Shown: in pieces, positions 1 through 6,462 of the stretch
Position numbering within the stretch: position 1 is the stretch's first letter
Layout of the letters: every line of letters begins with the position of its first letter
Source of the DNA: Bacteroidales bacterium
GTDB lineage: Bacteria > Bacteroidota > Bacteroidia > Bacteroidales > Lentimicrobiaceae
DNA: 9,976 bases
Direction: 5' to 3'
Assembly (NCBI GenBank): GCA_022837485.1
Contig: JALHHH010000057.1
Location: 1-9,976, forward strand
Notes under the pieces: generated by a model
Databases searched by the model: none
The model's input: the letters and a program-made list of their open reading frames with translations, nothing else
What the model was told of the DNA's origin: nothing
Program-made: the position numbers and the translations under genes

Positions 1-304
1 TACCTTCAGCGGCATCGGCAGGATTAGTTGAGCCGATCAGTTTACGGTAGTCTTCTACAGCATTTTCTTTTTTGAGGGCTGCGGCAACAATGGGACCTGA
101 CGACATAAACTCTACGAGATTGTCGTAGAATGGTCGTTCGCTGTGCACACTGTAAAAATCGGCGGCCTGTTTGCGGCTGAGGTGAACGATCTTCATTGCA
201 GCGATATCAAATCCGGCACTCAGGATCATATCGATAATTTTTCCTGCCTGACGAGCAGCAAAAGCTTCAGGCTTAATCATTGTAAACGTAATGTTTCCGG
301 CCAT
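1..304 (-). CDS. ndk: Nucleoside diphosphate kinase, partial (C-terminus outside window)
   Basis: Cytoplasmic enzyme that moves the gamma phosphate of ATP onto other nucleoside diphosphates through a phosphohistidine, balancing the (d)NTP pools. The visible 101 residues match the family from its start: beta strand ITFTMIKPEAF with the phosphate-contacting Lys11, Tyr51, the ERPFY block with Arg57 and Phe59, Arg87 in DYRKLIG, and GSTNPADAAEG, the usual nucleotide-binding loop. The catalytic histidine and the GSDS-type motif should lie beyond the left edge, about 50 residues being missing from a typical 150-residue protein. The ATG at 302-304 is preceded by A-rich sequence and no clear Shine-Dalgarno. 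The gene diverges from nrnA with 110 bp between them. A weak TACCTTTA box (329-336, minus strand) might be its promoter. Identity is certain; only completeness is open. Confidence 0.97.
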   Translation of the reverse strand, partial: MAGNITFTMIKPEAFAARQAGKIIDMILSAGFDIAAMKIVHLSRKQAADFYSVHSERPFYDNLVEFMSSGPIVAAALKKENAVEDYRKLIGSTNPADAAEG

Positions 305-347
305 TTTCTTATTTTTCCGTGACTGAACTAAAGGTAAGGTATTTAAG

Positions 348-380
348 TTGAATGGCTAATTAACAATATTTCTATTTTTG
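348..380 (+). promoter_or_regulatory. Bacteroidetes-type promoter for the nrnA-FKBP operon
   Basis: TATTTTTG at 373-380 is an exact match to the Bacteroidetes -7 consensus TAnnTTTG. A TTG at 348-350 stands 22 bp upstream, where the -33 element is expected. This predicts transcription starting near 385-388, giving a leader of about 30 nt before the TTG codon of nrnA at 415. The element lies in the ndk-nrnA divergent gap and points the right way. The assignment rests on pattern match only. Confidence 0.7.
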
Positions 381-398
381 TGTTCGATTCAAACACAA
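378..398. repeat. Perfect 7-bp inverted repeat over the predicted nrnA start site
   Basis: TTGTGTT (378-384) and AACACAA (392-398) are perfect inverted copies separated by 7 nt (CGATTCA). The left arm overlaps the last bases of the -7 box and the repeat centre falls on the predicted transcription start. Because the left arm would mostly not be transcribed, a protein-binding operator is a better reading than an RNA hairpin. An AT-rich repeat of this size could also be chance. Confidence 0.4.
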
Positions 399-414
399 TA
401 AATACAGCCTCATC

Positions 415-1467
415 TTGCACAAATTTAACCCAGATATTATATCGGACATTTCAAAGCTTTTGTCCGGAACAGGTAAGATAGTGATAACCACGCATTACAA
501 TCCCGATGGAGATGCTCTTGGTTCGTCTTTGGCTTTGGCACGTTACCTGAAGAAAAAAGAAAAACAGGTAAATGTGATCATCCCTAACGACTTTCCCGGA
601 TTTTTGCAGTGGATGCCGGGTCAGGAGGAGGCTATTATTTACTTTCACCACAGCCATAAAGCCGATGCGCTGATTCGTGAGGCTGATATTATTTTCTGCC
701 TGGACTACAACGCCATTCATCGCGTTAACCTGTTTGCCGGAGTGCTTTCTGAAGCGCCCGGAACAAAGATTCTGATCGACCATCACGTTCAGCCCGAGAA
801 TCAGTTTGATTTTATGCTTTCGGTAACAGGAACTTCATCCACTGCAGAGCTTGTTTATGATTTTATAAAAGCCATGGGCGACGGTCATCTTTTGGATAGT
901 GAAACGGCCATTTGTCTGTTTGTGGGAGTTATGACCGACACCGGATCGTTCAGCTACAGCTGCAACTATCCTCAAACCTGGGAAATGGTGGCAGACCTCT
1001 TACGTCATGGTATTGATACTGAGCAGATTCACCGTCTGGTCTATGACACGTACTCGGAGCATCGCATGCGACTGTTGGGTTTCTGCCTGAGTGAGCGGAT
1101 GACCATTGTTGAAGAACATGCCACAGCTTATATTTATCTCAGCAGGGAAGATATGGTCAGGTTTCATTTTCAGCCCGGTGACTCCGAAGGAGTTGTTAAC
1201 TATGCTCTTTCAATAAAGGGAATCAGTTTCGCTGCTTTCTTCACCGAAAAGCACGACCGTGTGCGAATTTCCTTCCGCTCGAAAGGAAATTTCTCGGTTA
1301 ACACTTTTGCCCGCAACCATTTTGATGGAGGAGGGCATAGAAATGCCTCCGGAGGCGATTCTTTCCTTTCGCTGCACGATACCATTGATAAATTTGTTAC
1401 ACTGCTGCCGCGTTACAGTACCGAGCTCAATAATGCCGCTTTGCAAAGCTCCATGCTTATGCTTTAA
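415..1467 (+). CDS. nrnA: DHH/DHHA1 phosphoesterase, NrnA type (oligoribonuclease / PAP phosphatase)
   Basis: Cytoplasmic Mn-dependent phosphoesterase. NrnA relatives degrade very short RNAs (nanoRNA) and many also dephosphorylate pAp; some relatives cleave linear dinucleotides such as pApA. All expected motifs are present: NPDGDALGSS (residues 29-38), LDYN with Asp97, the signature DHH at 122-124, GVMTDTGSFSY (171-181) with the fourth-motif Asp, and the C-terminal substrate-binding GGGHRNASGG (305-314). The length, 350 residues, is normal. The start is unusual: no in-frame ATG exists between the stop at 361-363 and the first motif, so TTG at 415 is the best choice, with Asn/Asp-rich helix sequence following at once. 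It is first in an operon with two FKBP lipoproteins (12-24 bp then 31 bp gaps). The fold and reaction class are secure. The exact substrate preference (nanoRNA, pAp or cyclic-dinucleotide products) cannot be read from sequence. Confidence 0.93.
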   Translation: MHKFNPDIISDISKLLSGTGKIVITTHYNPDGDALGSSLALARYLKKKEKQVNVIIPNDFPGFLQWMPGQEEAIIYFHHSHKADALIREADIIFCLDYNAIHRVNLFAGVLSEAPGTKILIDHHVQPENQFDFMLSVTGTSSTAELVYDFIKAMGDGHLLDSETAICLFVGVMTDTGSFSYSCNYPQTWEMVADLLRHGIDTEQIHRLVYDTYSEHRMRLLGFCLSERMTIVEEHATAYIYLSREDMVRFHFQPGDSEGVVNYALSIKGISFAAFFTEKHDRVRISFRSKGNFSVNTFARNHFDGGGHRNASGGDSFLSLHDTIDKFVTLLPRYSTELNNAALQSSMLML

Positions 1468-1491
1468 TACCTGACAAGAATGCTACTAAAT

Positions 1492-2016
1492 ATGAAAACT
1501 ACAGGTCTGATAATCGTTACAGCCCTTGTTCTGAATTCCTGCAACTCTATTCGTGATAATTCGGAAACCCGAGAATTTGACCCAAAACTCGTTGAACAGC
1601 CTCTTGTGGAAGCCAACCGGCAGGCGATGCTTGAAGAAGATTCACAAATTGACCGCTTTGTTGAGCGCTACAATTGGCAAATGGAAAAAACAGGTACGGG
1701 ACTCAGATATGCCATCTACAGGCAGGGAAACGGTCCAAAGGCGGAGGAGGGAAAAATCGCCGTGCTTCGTTACTCTGTAAGGCTTATCTCGGGTGATGAA
1801 ATCTACAATTCCGATAAAGATGGATTAAAGGAGTTTCTTATCGGAAGGGGAGGCGTGGAAAGCGGATTGGAAGAGGGAATTTTATTACTCAGGGTAGGCG
1901 ATAAAGCTAAATTTATCATACCTTCGCACCTTGGTTTCGGCCTGCTGGGAGATCAGAACCTTGTCCCGCCAAAATCAACCCTTATCTACGATCTGGAGCT
2001 TATTTCGCTTCATTAA
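1492..2016 (+). CDS. GldI-like FKBP-type lipoprotein with degenerate active site
   Basis: Predicted lipoprotein of 174 residues. A lysine then a hydrophobic stretch ends in the lipobox LNSC with Cys17 as lipidation site. No acidic residues follow the cysteine as in surface-export signals, so a periplasm-facing location is inferred. Residues about 35-65 form a charged helix, and about 68-172 an FKBP fold ending in STLIYDLELI. Compared with FKBP12, key pocket positions differ: the FDSS region reads YNSD, the VIxGW region reads VESGL (the tryptophan is lost), and the usual Tyr before Gly reads HLGFG. Prolyl-isomerase activity is therefore doubtful, and a chaperone or scaffold role is possible. 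The position after a DHH phosphoesterase resembles, from memory, the location of gldI (gliding-motility lipoprotein) in Flavobacteriia, but gliding cannot be claimed here. ATG at 1492 is preferred over the in-frame ATG at 1480 because it gives a standard 17-residue signal beginning MKTT. Confidence 0.85.
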   Translation: MKTTGLIIVTALVLNSCNSIRDNSETREFDPKLVEQPLVEANRQAMLEEDSQIDRFVERYNWQMEKTGTGLRYAIYRQGNGPKAEEGKIAVLRYSVRLISGDEIYNSDKDGLKEFLIGRGGVESGLEEGILLLRVGDKAKFIIPSHLGFGLLGDQNLVPPKSTLIYDLELISLH

Positions 2017-2047
2017 GCAAAAAAATCATCACCTAATTATTTATCAA

Positions 2048-3376
2048 ATGAATAATCGAAAATTAATTCTGCTGCTGCTTGTTATCGGACTGTCGGCAAC
2101 ATTTTTTGCATGCTCTAAACATCCCGGTTTTAAAAAGGGAGAAGGTGGGTTGTATTATAAATTTCATGAAAAAGGCAACGATACTACCACTCTGACCGAG
2201 GGAATGATTCTGAATCTTCTGATGAAATATTCAATCGGTGATTCAACGCTCTTCAATTCTGCCGATTTCCCTGAGGAATTCATGCTGCCGCTGGAAGCTC
2301 CTTCCTACAAAGGCGACATTTATTCCGCTCTTGCCATGATGAAACCCGGCGACAGTGCTACCTTTATTTCCAGTGCTGACTCGTTTTTCCTCAAAACCAT
2401 CCGTATGCCTCAGCTGCCCGATTCAACGTATAAAGGAAAGGACATCGTATTTGACATCCGCCTGGTTTCAGCTATGACCCGTGAGCAAATGGATGCTGAA
2501 AAACAGGCTGAAATGGCGAAACTGAAAGACGAAGAAGAAGGAAAACTGCAGAACTATCTCCAGGCCAATAACATCACAGCACAACCTCTGGAGTCTGGGC
2601 TTTATTTTATTGAGAAAGTTAAAGGCAACAACCTGAAGCCCAAAGAAGGGGATATTGTTAAGATTCACTTCAGCGTTTCGAACGTCGACGGACGCGTATT
2701 CTATTCTTCCTTTGAGCAGGGTGAGCCAATGCGCTGGGAATATGGAAAGCCTTTCGATAACGCTGGTGCTACCGAAGCACTCCAGTTGATGACAAAAGGT
2801 TCTGAGGCTCTGGCTATTGTACCGTCCTCTCTTGCCTTTGGCGAGCAGGGCAGGCCTCCTATGGTTGACCCGTATACCAGTCTTGTCTATAACTTTAAGC
2901 TGGTAAGCTTCCAGACAAAAGCGGAATTTGACCGCGAACGCGAAGCTGAGCAAAAGAAAGCAGAAGAAGAAAAAGCGAGGGCTGCAAAAGAAGAACTCAG
3001 CATTCTTCAGAAATACATTCGTGATAATAAAATAACGGCAAAACCTACTGCCAGCGGACTTTATTATGTTGAAACCTTAAAAGGTGCGGGCGAAAAACCG
3101 ACTGCAGGTAAAACCGTTAAGGTTCATTATACCGGAACCCTTCTCAACGGTACGAAATTCGATTCATCGGTCGACCGTGGTCAGCCGTTTGAATTTGTTC
3201 TCGGACAGGGACAAGTTATTCAGGGATGGGACGAAGGCATTGCTCTGATGAATAAAGGCGGGAAAGCCCGTCTTATCATCCCATCTGCCATTGCTTACGG
3301 ACCCGACGGACGTACGCCTACCATTCCGCCCAGCGCAACCCTTGTTTTCGATGTGGAACTGATTGATATTAAGTAA
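2048..3376 (+). CDS. Triple-FKBP peptidyl-prolyl isomerase lipoprotein
   Basis: Predicted lipoprotein of 442 residues: basic start (MNNRKL), hydrophobic core, and lipobox FFAC with Cys22. Three FKBP-like modules follow. Module 1 (about 27-141) keeps only the scaffold (GLYY, KPGDSATF, DIVFDIRLV) and has no catalytic motifs. Module 2 (about 169-288) is intermediate, with VKIHF, FYSS in place of FDSS, and AFG plus TSLVYNFKLV, but no VIxGW. Module 3 (about 322-442) is canonical: VHYTG (359-363), FDSS (371-374), VIQGWDEG (390-397), IAYG (415-418) and ATLVFDVELI. Very charged, probably coiled-coil linkers join them (about 144-168 and 290-320, rich in Glu, Lys and Ala). Likely role: folding or holding of envelope proteins in the periplasm, with modules 1-2 acting as chaperone or spacer parts; this is inference. 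The reading frame is open for 39 codons further upstream, but those overlap the preceding gene, and ATG 2048 gives the signal peptide at the N-terminus. It lies 31 bp after the GldI-like gene and ends the operon. Confidence 0.92.
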   Translation: MNNRKLILLLLVIGLSATFFACSKHPGFKKGEGGLYYKFHEKGNDTTTLTEGMILNLLMKYSIGDSTLFNSADFPEEFMLPLEAPSYKGDIYSALAMMKPGDSATFISSADSFFLKTIRMPQLPDSTYKGKDIVFDIRLVSAMTREQMDAEKQAEMAKLKDEEEGKLQNYLQANNITAQPLESGLYFIEKVKGNNLKPKEGDIVKIHFSVSNVDGRVFYSSFEQGEPMRWEYGKPFDNAGATEALQLMTKGSEALAIVPSSLAFGEQGRPPMVDPYTSLVYNFKLVSFQTKAEFDREREAEQKKAEEEKARAAKEELSILQKYIRDNKITAKPTASGLYYVETLKGAGEKPTAGKTVKVHYTGTLLNGTKFDSSVDRGQPFEFVLGQGQVIQGWDEGIALMNKGGKARLIIPSAIAYGPDGRTPTIPPSATLVFDVELIDIK

Positions 3377-3400
3377 GAAGTATAGGATTTCCTGTTGTGG

Positions 3401-3432
3401 GGCCATGGCAATCGTCATGGCCTTTATTTTTT
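3401..3432 (+). terminator. Intrinsic terminator of the nrnA-FKBP operon
   Basis: GGCCATG (3401-3407) pairs perfectly with CATGGCC (3416-3422). The stem can extend by a G-U and a C-G pair to leave an AATC tetraloop. TTTATTTTTT follows at 3423-3432. It begins 25 bp after the stop of the triple-FKBP gene. The T-run overlaps the last codons of the convergent cysQ. On the minus strand the same hairpin is followed by CCACAACAGG, so it is not an obvious terminator for cysQ. Confidence 0.9.
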
Positions 3433-4284
3433 ATCCCTGAGAAGTTCCGGCAAATCGATACGGGATGGGTTGTAAACAGCAAAAAACGGATTGCGCAATT
3501 CTTCGCGATTGTATGTTATTGGTGCCATTTCGGGGAGGGAAACAACTGTCATTCCGGCATTTACGGCTATGGCTTGACCGGCACAGGTATCCCATTCCAT
3601 GGTTGGTCCAAATCGTGGATAGAAATCTGCACTGCCCTCGGCCAGCCGGCAGAACTTCATGGAACTTCCTGCACTTATAACCACGCTCCCCGGAAACAAA
3701 CGGCCTGCCCGTTCGATGATATCCACTGTTCCGGCTGTAAGGTGCGAACGGCTTCCCATTACAACAAATTCATCCCTCCCGATGCTTAGCGGAAGCTTTT
3801 CCGATAGTGCTGCAACATCCGAGAACGTACATTCCGACAGGTTTATCCCCGAAAGGGATGCAGCAGAAACACGGAATGAACCAGCCCCCTTGCAACCAAA
3901 ATACAACATCCCGGTAACGGGAATGAAAATAACGCCAAGAACCGGCTCATGGTTGAGAACCAAGCCAATGTTGACGGTAAATTCGCCATTTCTGCTGATA
4001 AATTCTTTGGTACCATCCAGCGGATCCACGATCCAGCATTGCGACCATTCTTTGCGTATTTCATATGGAATCCCATTGCCTTCTTCGCTCAGGACGGGAA
4101 TACCGGTTTTGTGTAATGCTTTACTAATTACTTCATGCGCAACCAGATCGGCAGTCGTCAGCGGACTGTTATCCGCTTTTGCTGTTATTTCCCAGCCGCT
4201 TTCATATACGTTGAGTATGGCTTTGCCGGCTTCCAGAGCGGTGTTTAATACGAGTGGAATCAGTGCTTCAACAGAGACGTTCAT
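3424..4284 (-). CDS. cysQ: 3'(2'),5'-bisphosphate nucleotidase CysQ
   Basis: Mg-dependent, lithium-sensitive-type phosphatase of the inositol monophosphatase superfamily. CysQ converts 3'-phosphoadenosine 5'-phosphate (pAp) to AMP, clearing the by-product of sulfate activation and of acyl-carrier-protein maturation. The metal-site motifs are intact: SEEG with Glu67/Glu68, WIVDPLDGTKEF with Asp87, Asp90 and Thr92 (residues 84-95), and EWDTCAGQAI with Asp232. The length, 286 residues, is usual for CysQ, and the DGTKEF form of the motif separates CysQ from ordinary inositol monophosphatases (usually DGTxNF). The ATG at 4282-4284 lies 33 bp after the uvrB stop, so the two are probably co-transcribed. 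No sulfate-assimilation gene is visible here. The gene converges on the operon that begins with nrnA, whose product may share the pAp substrate. No clear terminator is seen on its own strand. Confidence 0.94.
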   Translation of the reverse strand: MNVSVEALIPLVLNTALEAGKAILNVYESGWEITAKADNSPLTTADLVAHEVISKALHKTGIPVLSEEGNGIPYEIRKEWSQCWIVDPLDGTKEFISRNGEFTVNIGLVLNHEPVLGVIFIPVTGMLYFGCKGAGSFRVSAASLSGINLSECTFSDVAALSEKLPLSIGRDEFVVMGSRSHLTAGTVDIIERAGRLFPGSVVISAGSSMKFCRLAEGSADFYPRFGPTMEWDTCAGQAIAVNAGMTVVSLPEMAPITYNREELRNPFFAVYNPSRIDLPELLRDKK

Positions 4285-4317
4285 GTCGGGATGATTGGAC
4301 AGGGTATAGTTTTAATA

Positions 4318-6339
4318 TCAATTGTTCTTAAGCAACTCCTGAAGTGCAAATAATTCGTCGCGGTATCGTGCGGCTTCGATGAAATCCAGGTCTTTGGCAG
4401 CTTTTTCCATGGATTTCCGGGTTTGCAGAATTGCTTTTTCGATTTGCTCGTTACTCATGTATTTAACAACGGGATCGGCTGCCAGTACGGGATTCACATT
4501 TTCAACATAAGCTCTGGTAGCCTTACCGCCAGCACCTGCAACTGCTGTTTGTCCAAGGATGGCGCTTGTAGAACGGATAATCTGTGCAGGCGTTATATTG
4601 TTTGCAAGGTTGTAGGCCATCTGCTTTTCACGTCTGCGGATGGTCTCATCCATAGTTCGCTGCATCGAATCGGTGACTTTATCCGCATACATTATCACCT
4701 TACTGCGGATGTTTCGGGCGGCCCTGCCTGCGGTCTGCGTCAGGGAGCGTTCCGAACGAAGGAAGCCTTCCTTATCCGCATCCAGTATGGCAACCAGTGC
4801 AACTTCAGGGAGGTCTAATCCTTCCCGGAGCAAATTTACCCCGACTAAAACATCAAAAGCACCTAGTCTCAGATCACGAAGAATTTCCACCCGTTCGATT
4901 GTATCCACATCGGAATGAATATATCTGCAGCGAATATCGAGTTTGGTCATGTATTTAGTCAGTTCTTCCGCCATGCGTTTGGTAAGTGTTGTTACCAGAA
5001 CCCTGCTTTCTTCGTTGACGGTCTTGCTGATTTCATCCAGCAGGTCGTCAACCTGATTCAGGCTAGGTCTGACTTCAATGGGCGGATCCAGGAGTCCGGT
5101 CGGTCTTATAAGCTGCTCAACTACAACTCCTTCCGACTTTTGGAGTTCGAAGTCGGCAGGTGTTGCACTAACGTAAATGGTTTGACCGGTCATTCCTTCA
5201 AACTCGTCAAACTTCAGGGGGCGGTTATCCAGAGCTGAGGGCAGCCGGAATCCGTACTCCACAAGGGTCTGTTTTCGTGAGCGGTCACCGCCGTACATTG
5301 CACGGATTTGAGAAACCGTTACGTGACTCTCGTCTATAATGGTAATAAAATCATCCGGGAAGTAATCGAGCAGGCAGAACGGTCGTGAGCCGGTCTTTCT
5401 GCCGTCGAAATAGCGTGAATAATTCTCAATTCCCGAACAGTAGCCCAGTTCGCGCATCATCTCGATGTCGTAACTCACCCGGTCTTCAAGCCGTTTGGCT
5501 TCCAGTCCTTTGCCTGTTTCCCGGAAATATTCAACCTGGGTTACCATATCGTGCTGAATCTCTTCGATGGCATCTTTCATTTTCTCTTTAGAGGTGACGA
5601 AAATATTTGCAGGATAGATGTTTATCACATCCAGCTTTTCGATGCTTCCTCCGCTTTGGGGATCAAACGTCTCGATAGATTCGATTTCATCGTCCCAGAA
5701 AATAATTTTTACCGCATGATCTGCATATGCGGGGAAAATATCTACTGTATCGCCCTTTACCCTGAAATTTCCGCGCGAAAACTCTGCCTCGGTTCTGCTG
5801 TACAGTCCTTCCACAAAACTCCAGAGCAGTTTGTGGCGATTTACCCGGTCGCCCTTTTTCAGTCTGATGACGTTATTGGCGAAATCGTCGGGGTTACCGA
5901 TACCATAGATGCAGGAAACCGAAGACACAACAATAACGTCGCGCCTTCCCGAAAGCAGGGCAGAAGTGGCACTTAGTCTGAGTTTCTCTATCTCATCGTT
6001 GATCGACAGATCCTTTTCTATGTAAGTATTTGTTGTTGGAATAAATGCTTCGGGCTGATAATAGTCGTAATAGGAAACGAAGTATTCCACTGCGTTATCC
6101 GGGAAAAATTGTTTGAATTCGCCGTAAAGCTGTGCTGCCAGGGTTTTATTGTGGCTTAGCACCAGAGCCGGACGGTTTACTTCGGCAATAACGTTTGCAA
6201 TGGTAAATGTTTTTCCGGACCCTGTAACCCCTAAAAGTACCTGTGACGTATCGCCGCGCTTCAATCCATCGGTCAGTTGCCGTATGGCCTCAGGCTGGTC
6301 GCCTGTAGGCGAAAACTCTGAAGTCAGTTTAAATTCCAT
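4318..6339 (-). CDS. uvrB: Excinuclease ABC subunit UvrB
   Basis: Core helicase-like subunit of nucleotide excision repair. UvrA loads it at lesions, its beta-hairpin clamps one strand, and it recruits UvrC for incision. It is full length at 673 residues. Features seen: Walker A GVTGSGKT (37-44); the aromatic beta-hairpin region YYDYYQPEAFIP (90-101, Tyr-rich as in the family); DESH box (336-339); YVSATP (389-394); the motif V-VI block VNLLREGLDLPE (501-512) and QTAGRAARN (535-543); and a C-terminal UVR domain (about 628-663, with KDLDFIEAARYRDE) for UvrC/UvrA contact. The start MEFKLTSEFSPTGDQPEAI is typical. A TAACTTTG box 19 bp before the ATG gives a very short leader. Nothing looks broken. 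Transcription may continue into cysQ, an unusual partner with no repair role. Confidence 0.98.
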   Translation of the reverse strand: MEFKLTSEFSPTGDQPEAIRQLTDGLKRGDTSQVLLGVTGSGKTFTIANVIAEVNRPALVLSHNKTLAAQLYGEFKQFFPDNAVEYFVSYYDYYQPEAFIPTTNTYIEKDLSINDEIEKLRLSATSALLSGRRDVIVVSSVSCIYGIGNPDDFANNVIRLKKGDRVNRHKLLWSFVEGLYSRTEAEFSRGNFRVKGDTVDIFPAYADHAVKIIFWDDEIESIETFDPQSGGSIEKLDVINIYPANIFVTSKEKMKDAIEEIQHDMVTQVEYFRETGKGLEAKRLEDRVSYDIEMMRELGYCSGIENYSRYFDGRKTGSRPFCLLDYFPDDFITIIDESHVTVSQIRAMYGGDRSRKQTLVEYGFRLPSALDNRPLKFDEFEGMTGQTIYVSATPADFELQKSEGVVVEQLIRPTGLLDPPIEVRPSLNQVDDLLDEISKTVNEESRVLVTTLTKRMAEELTKYMTKLDIRCRYIHSDVDTIERVEILRDLRLGAFDVLVGVNLLREGLDLPEVALVAILDADKEGFLRSERSLTQTAGRAARNIRSKVIMYADKVTDSMQRTMDETIRRREKQMAYNLANNITPAQIIRSTSAILGQTAVAGAGGKATRAYVENVNPVLAADPVVKYMSNEQIEKAILQTRKSMEKAAKDLDFIEAARYRDELFALQELLKNN

Positions 6340-6358
6340 TTCAGCGTGCAGTTTGATG

Positions 6359-6366
6359 CAAAGTTA
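6359..6366 (-). promoter_or_regulatory. Probable uvrB promoter -7 box
   Basis: Read on the minus strand the site is TAACTTTG, an exact TAnnTTTG match, ending 19 nt before the uvrB ATG. This predicts an mRNA leader of only about 12-15 nt. No TTG or TTTG stands at the expected -33 distance, so the promoter may be weak or activator-dependent. It lies downstream of a likely terminator, which supports an independent uvrB-cysQ unit. Confidence 0.55.
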
Positions 6367-6373
6367 ATGATTC

Positions 6374-6388
6374 GCGAAAGCTATTCGC
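6374..6388. repeat. Inverted repeat GCGAA-N5-TTCGC upstream of the uvrB -7 box
   Basis: GCGAA (6374-6378) and TTCGC (6384-6388) are perfect inverted copies with 5 nt between (AGCTA). On the minus strand the element ends 7 bp upstream of the TAACTTTG box, inside the -33/-7 spacer. That is where a repressor such as LexA could act on a DNA-repair gene. I do not recognise it as an established LexA box, and short repeats occur by chance. Confidence 0.3.
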
Positions 6389-6430
6389 TTTATATGGCAG
6401 AACCGATTTCGATGAATTCCGGATTTAAGC

Positions 6431-6462
6431 TAAAAAAGAACCGCACAGCAGGAATTTGCTGT
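6431..6462 (-). terminator. Likely intrinsic terminator after the EEP gene
   Basis: Read on the minus strand, directly after the stop codon, ACAGCA pairs perfectly with TGCTGT (6457-6462 and 6445-6450 on the plus numbering) around a 6-nt loop. Then come GCGG and TTCTTTTTTA (6431-6440). The 4-nt spacer before the T-run and the 6-bp stem make it weaker than a textbook terminator. It fits the end of the mutL-rhomboid-EEP operon and precedes a separate uvrB promoter. Confidence 0.6.

Noticed and set aside
329..336. TACCTTTA (minus strand) as the ndk promoter -7 box.
   Set aside because: It misses the final G of the consensus and the nearest upstream TTG is 27 bp away, too far for a confident call. 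It is mentioned only as a possibility.
1931..2047. Upstream extension of the triple-FKBP gene to an ATG at 1931.
   Set aside because: It would overlap the end of the preceding gene by 86 bp and bury the lipoprotein signal 39 residues inside the protein. ATG 2048 places the signal at the N-terminus.
3401..3422. The operon terminator hairpin acting also for cysQ on the minus strand.
   Set aside because: On that strand the hairpin is followed by CCACAACAGG rather than a T-run, so an intrinsic terminator cannot be claimed.
3659..4294. 211-codon open frame on the plus strand opposite cysQ.
   Set aside because: It lies almost wholly antisense to a gene with all CysQ motifs, its translation has no recognisable domain, and it looks like a product of codon bias on the other strand.
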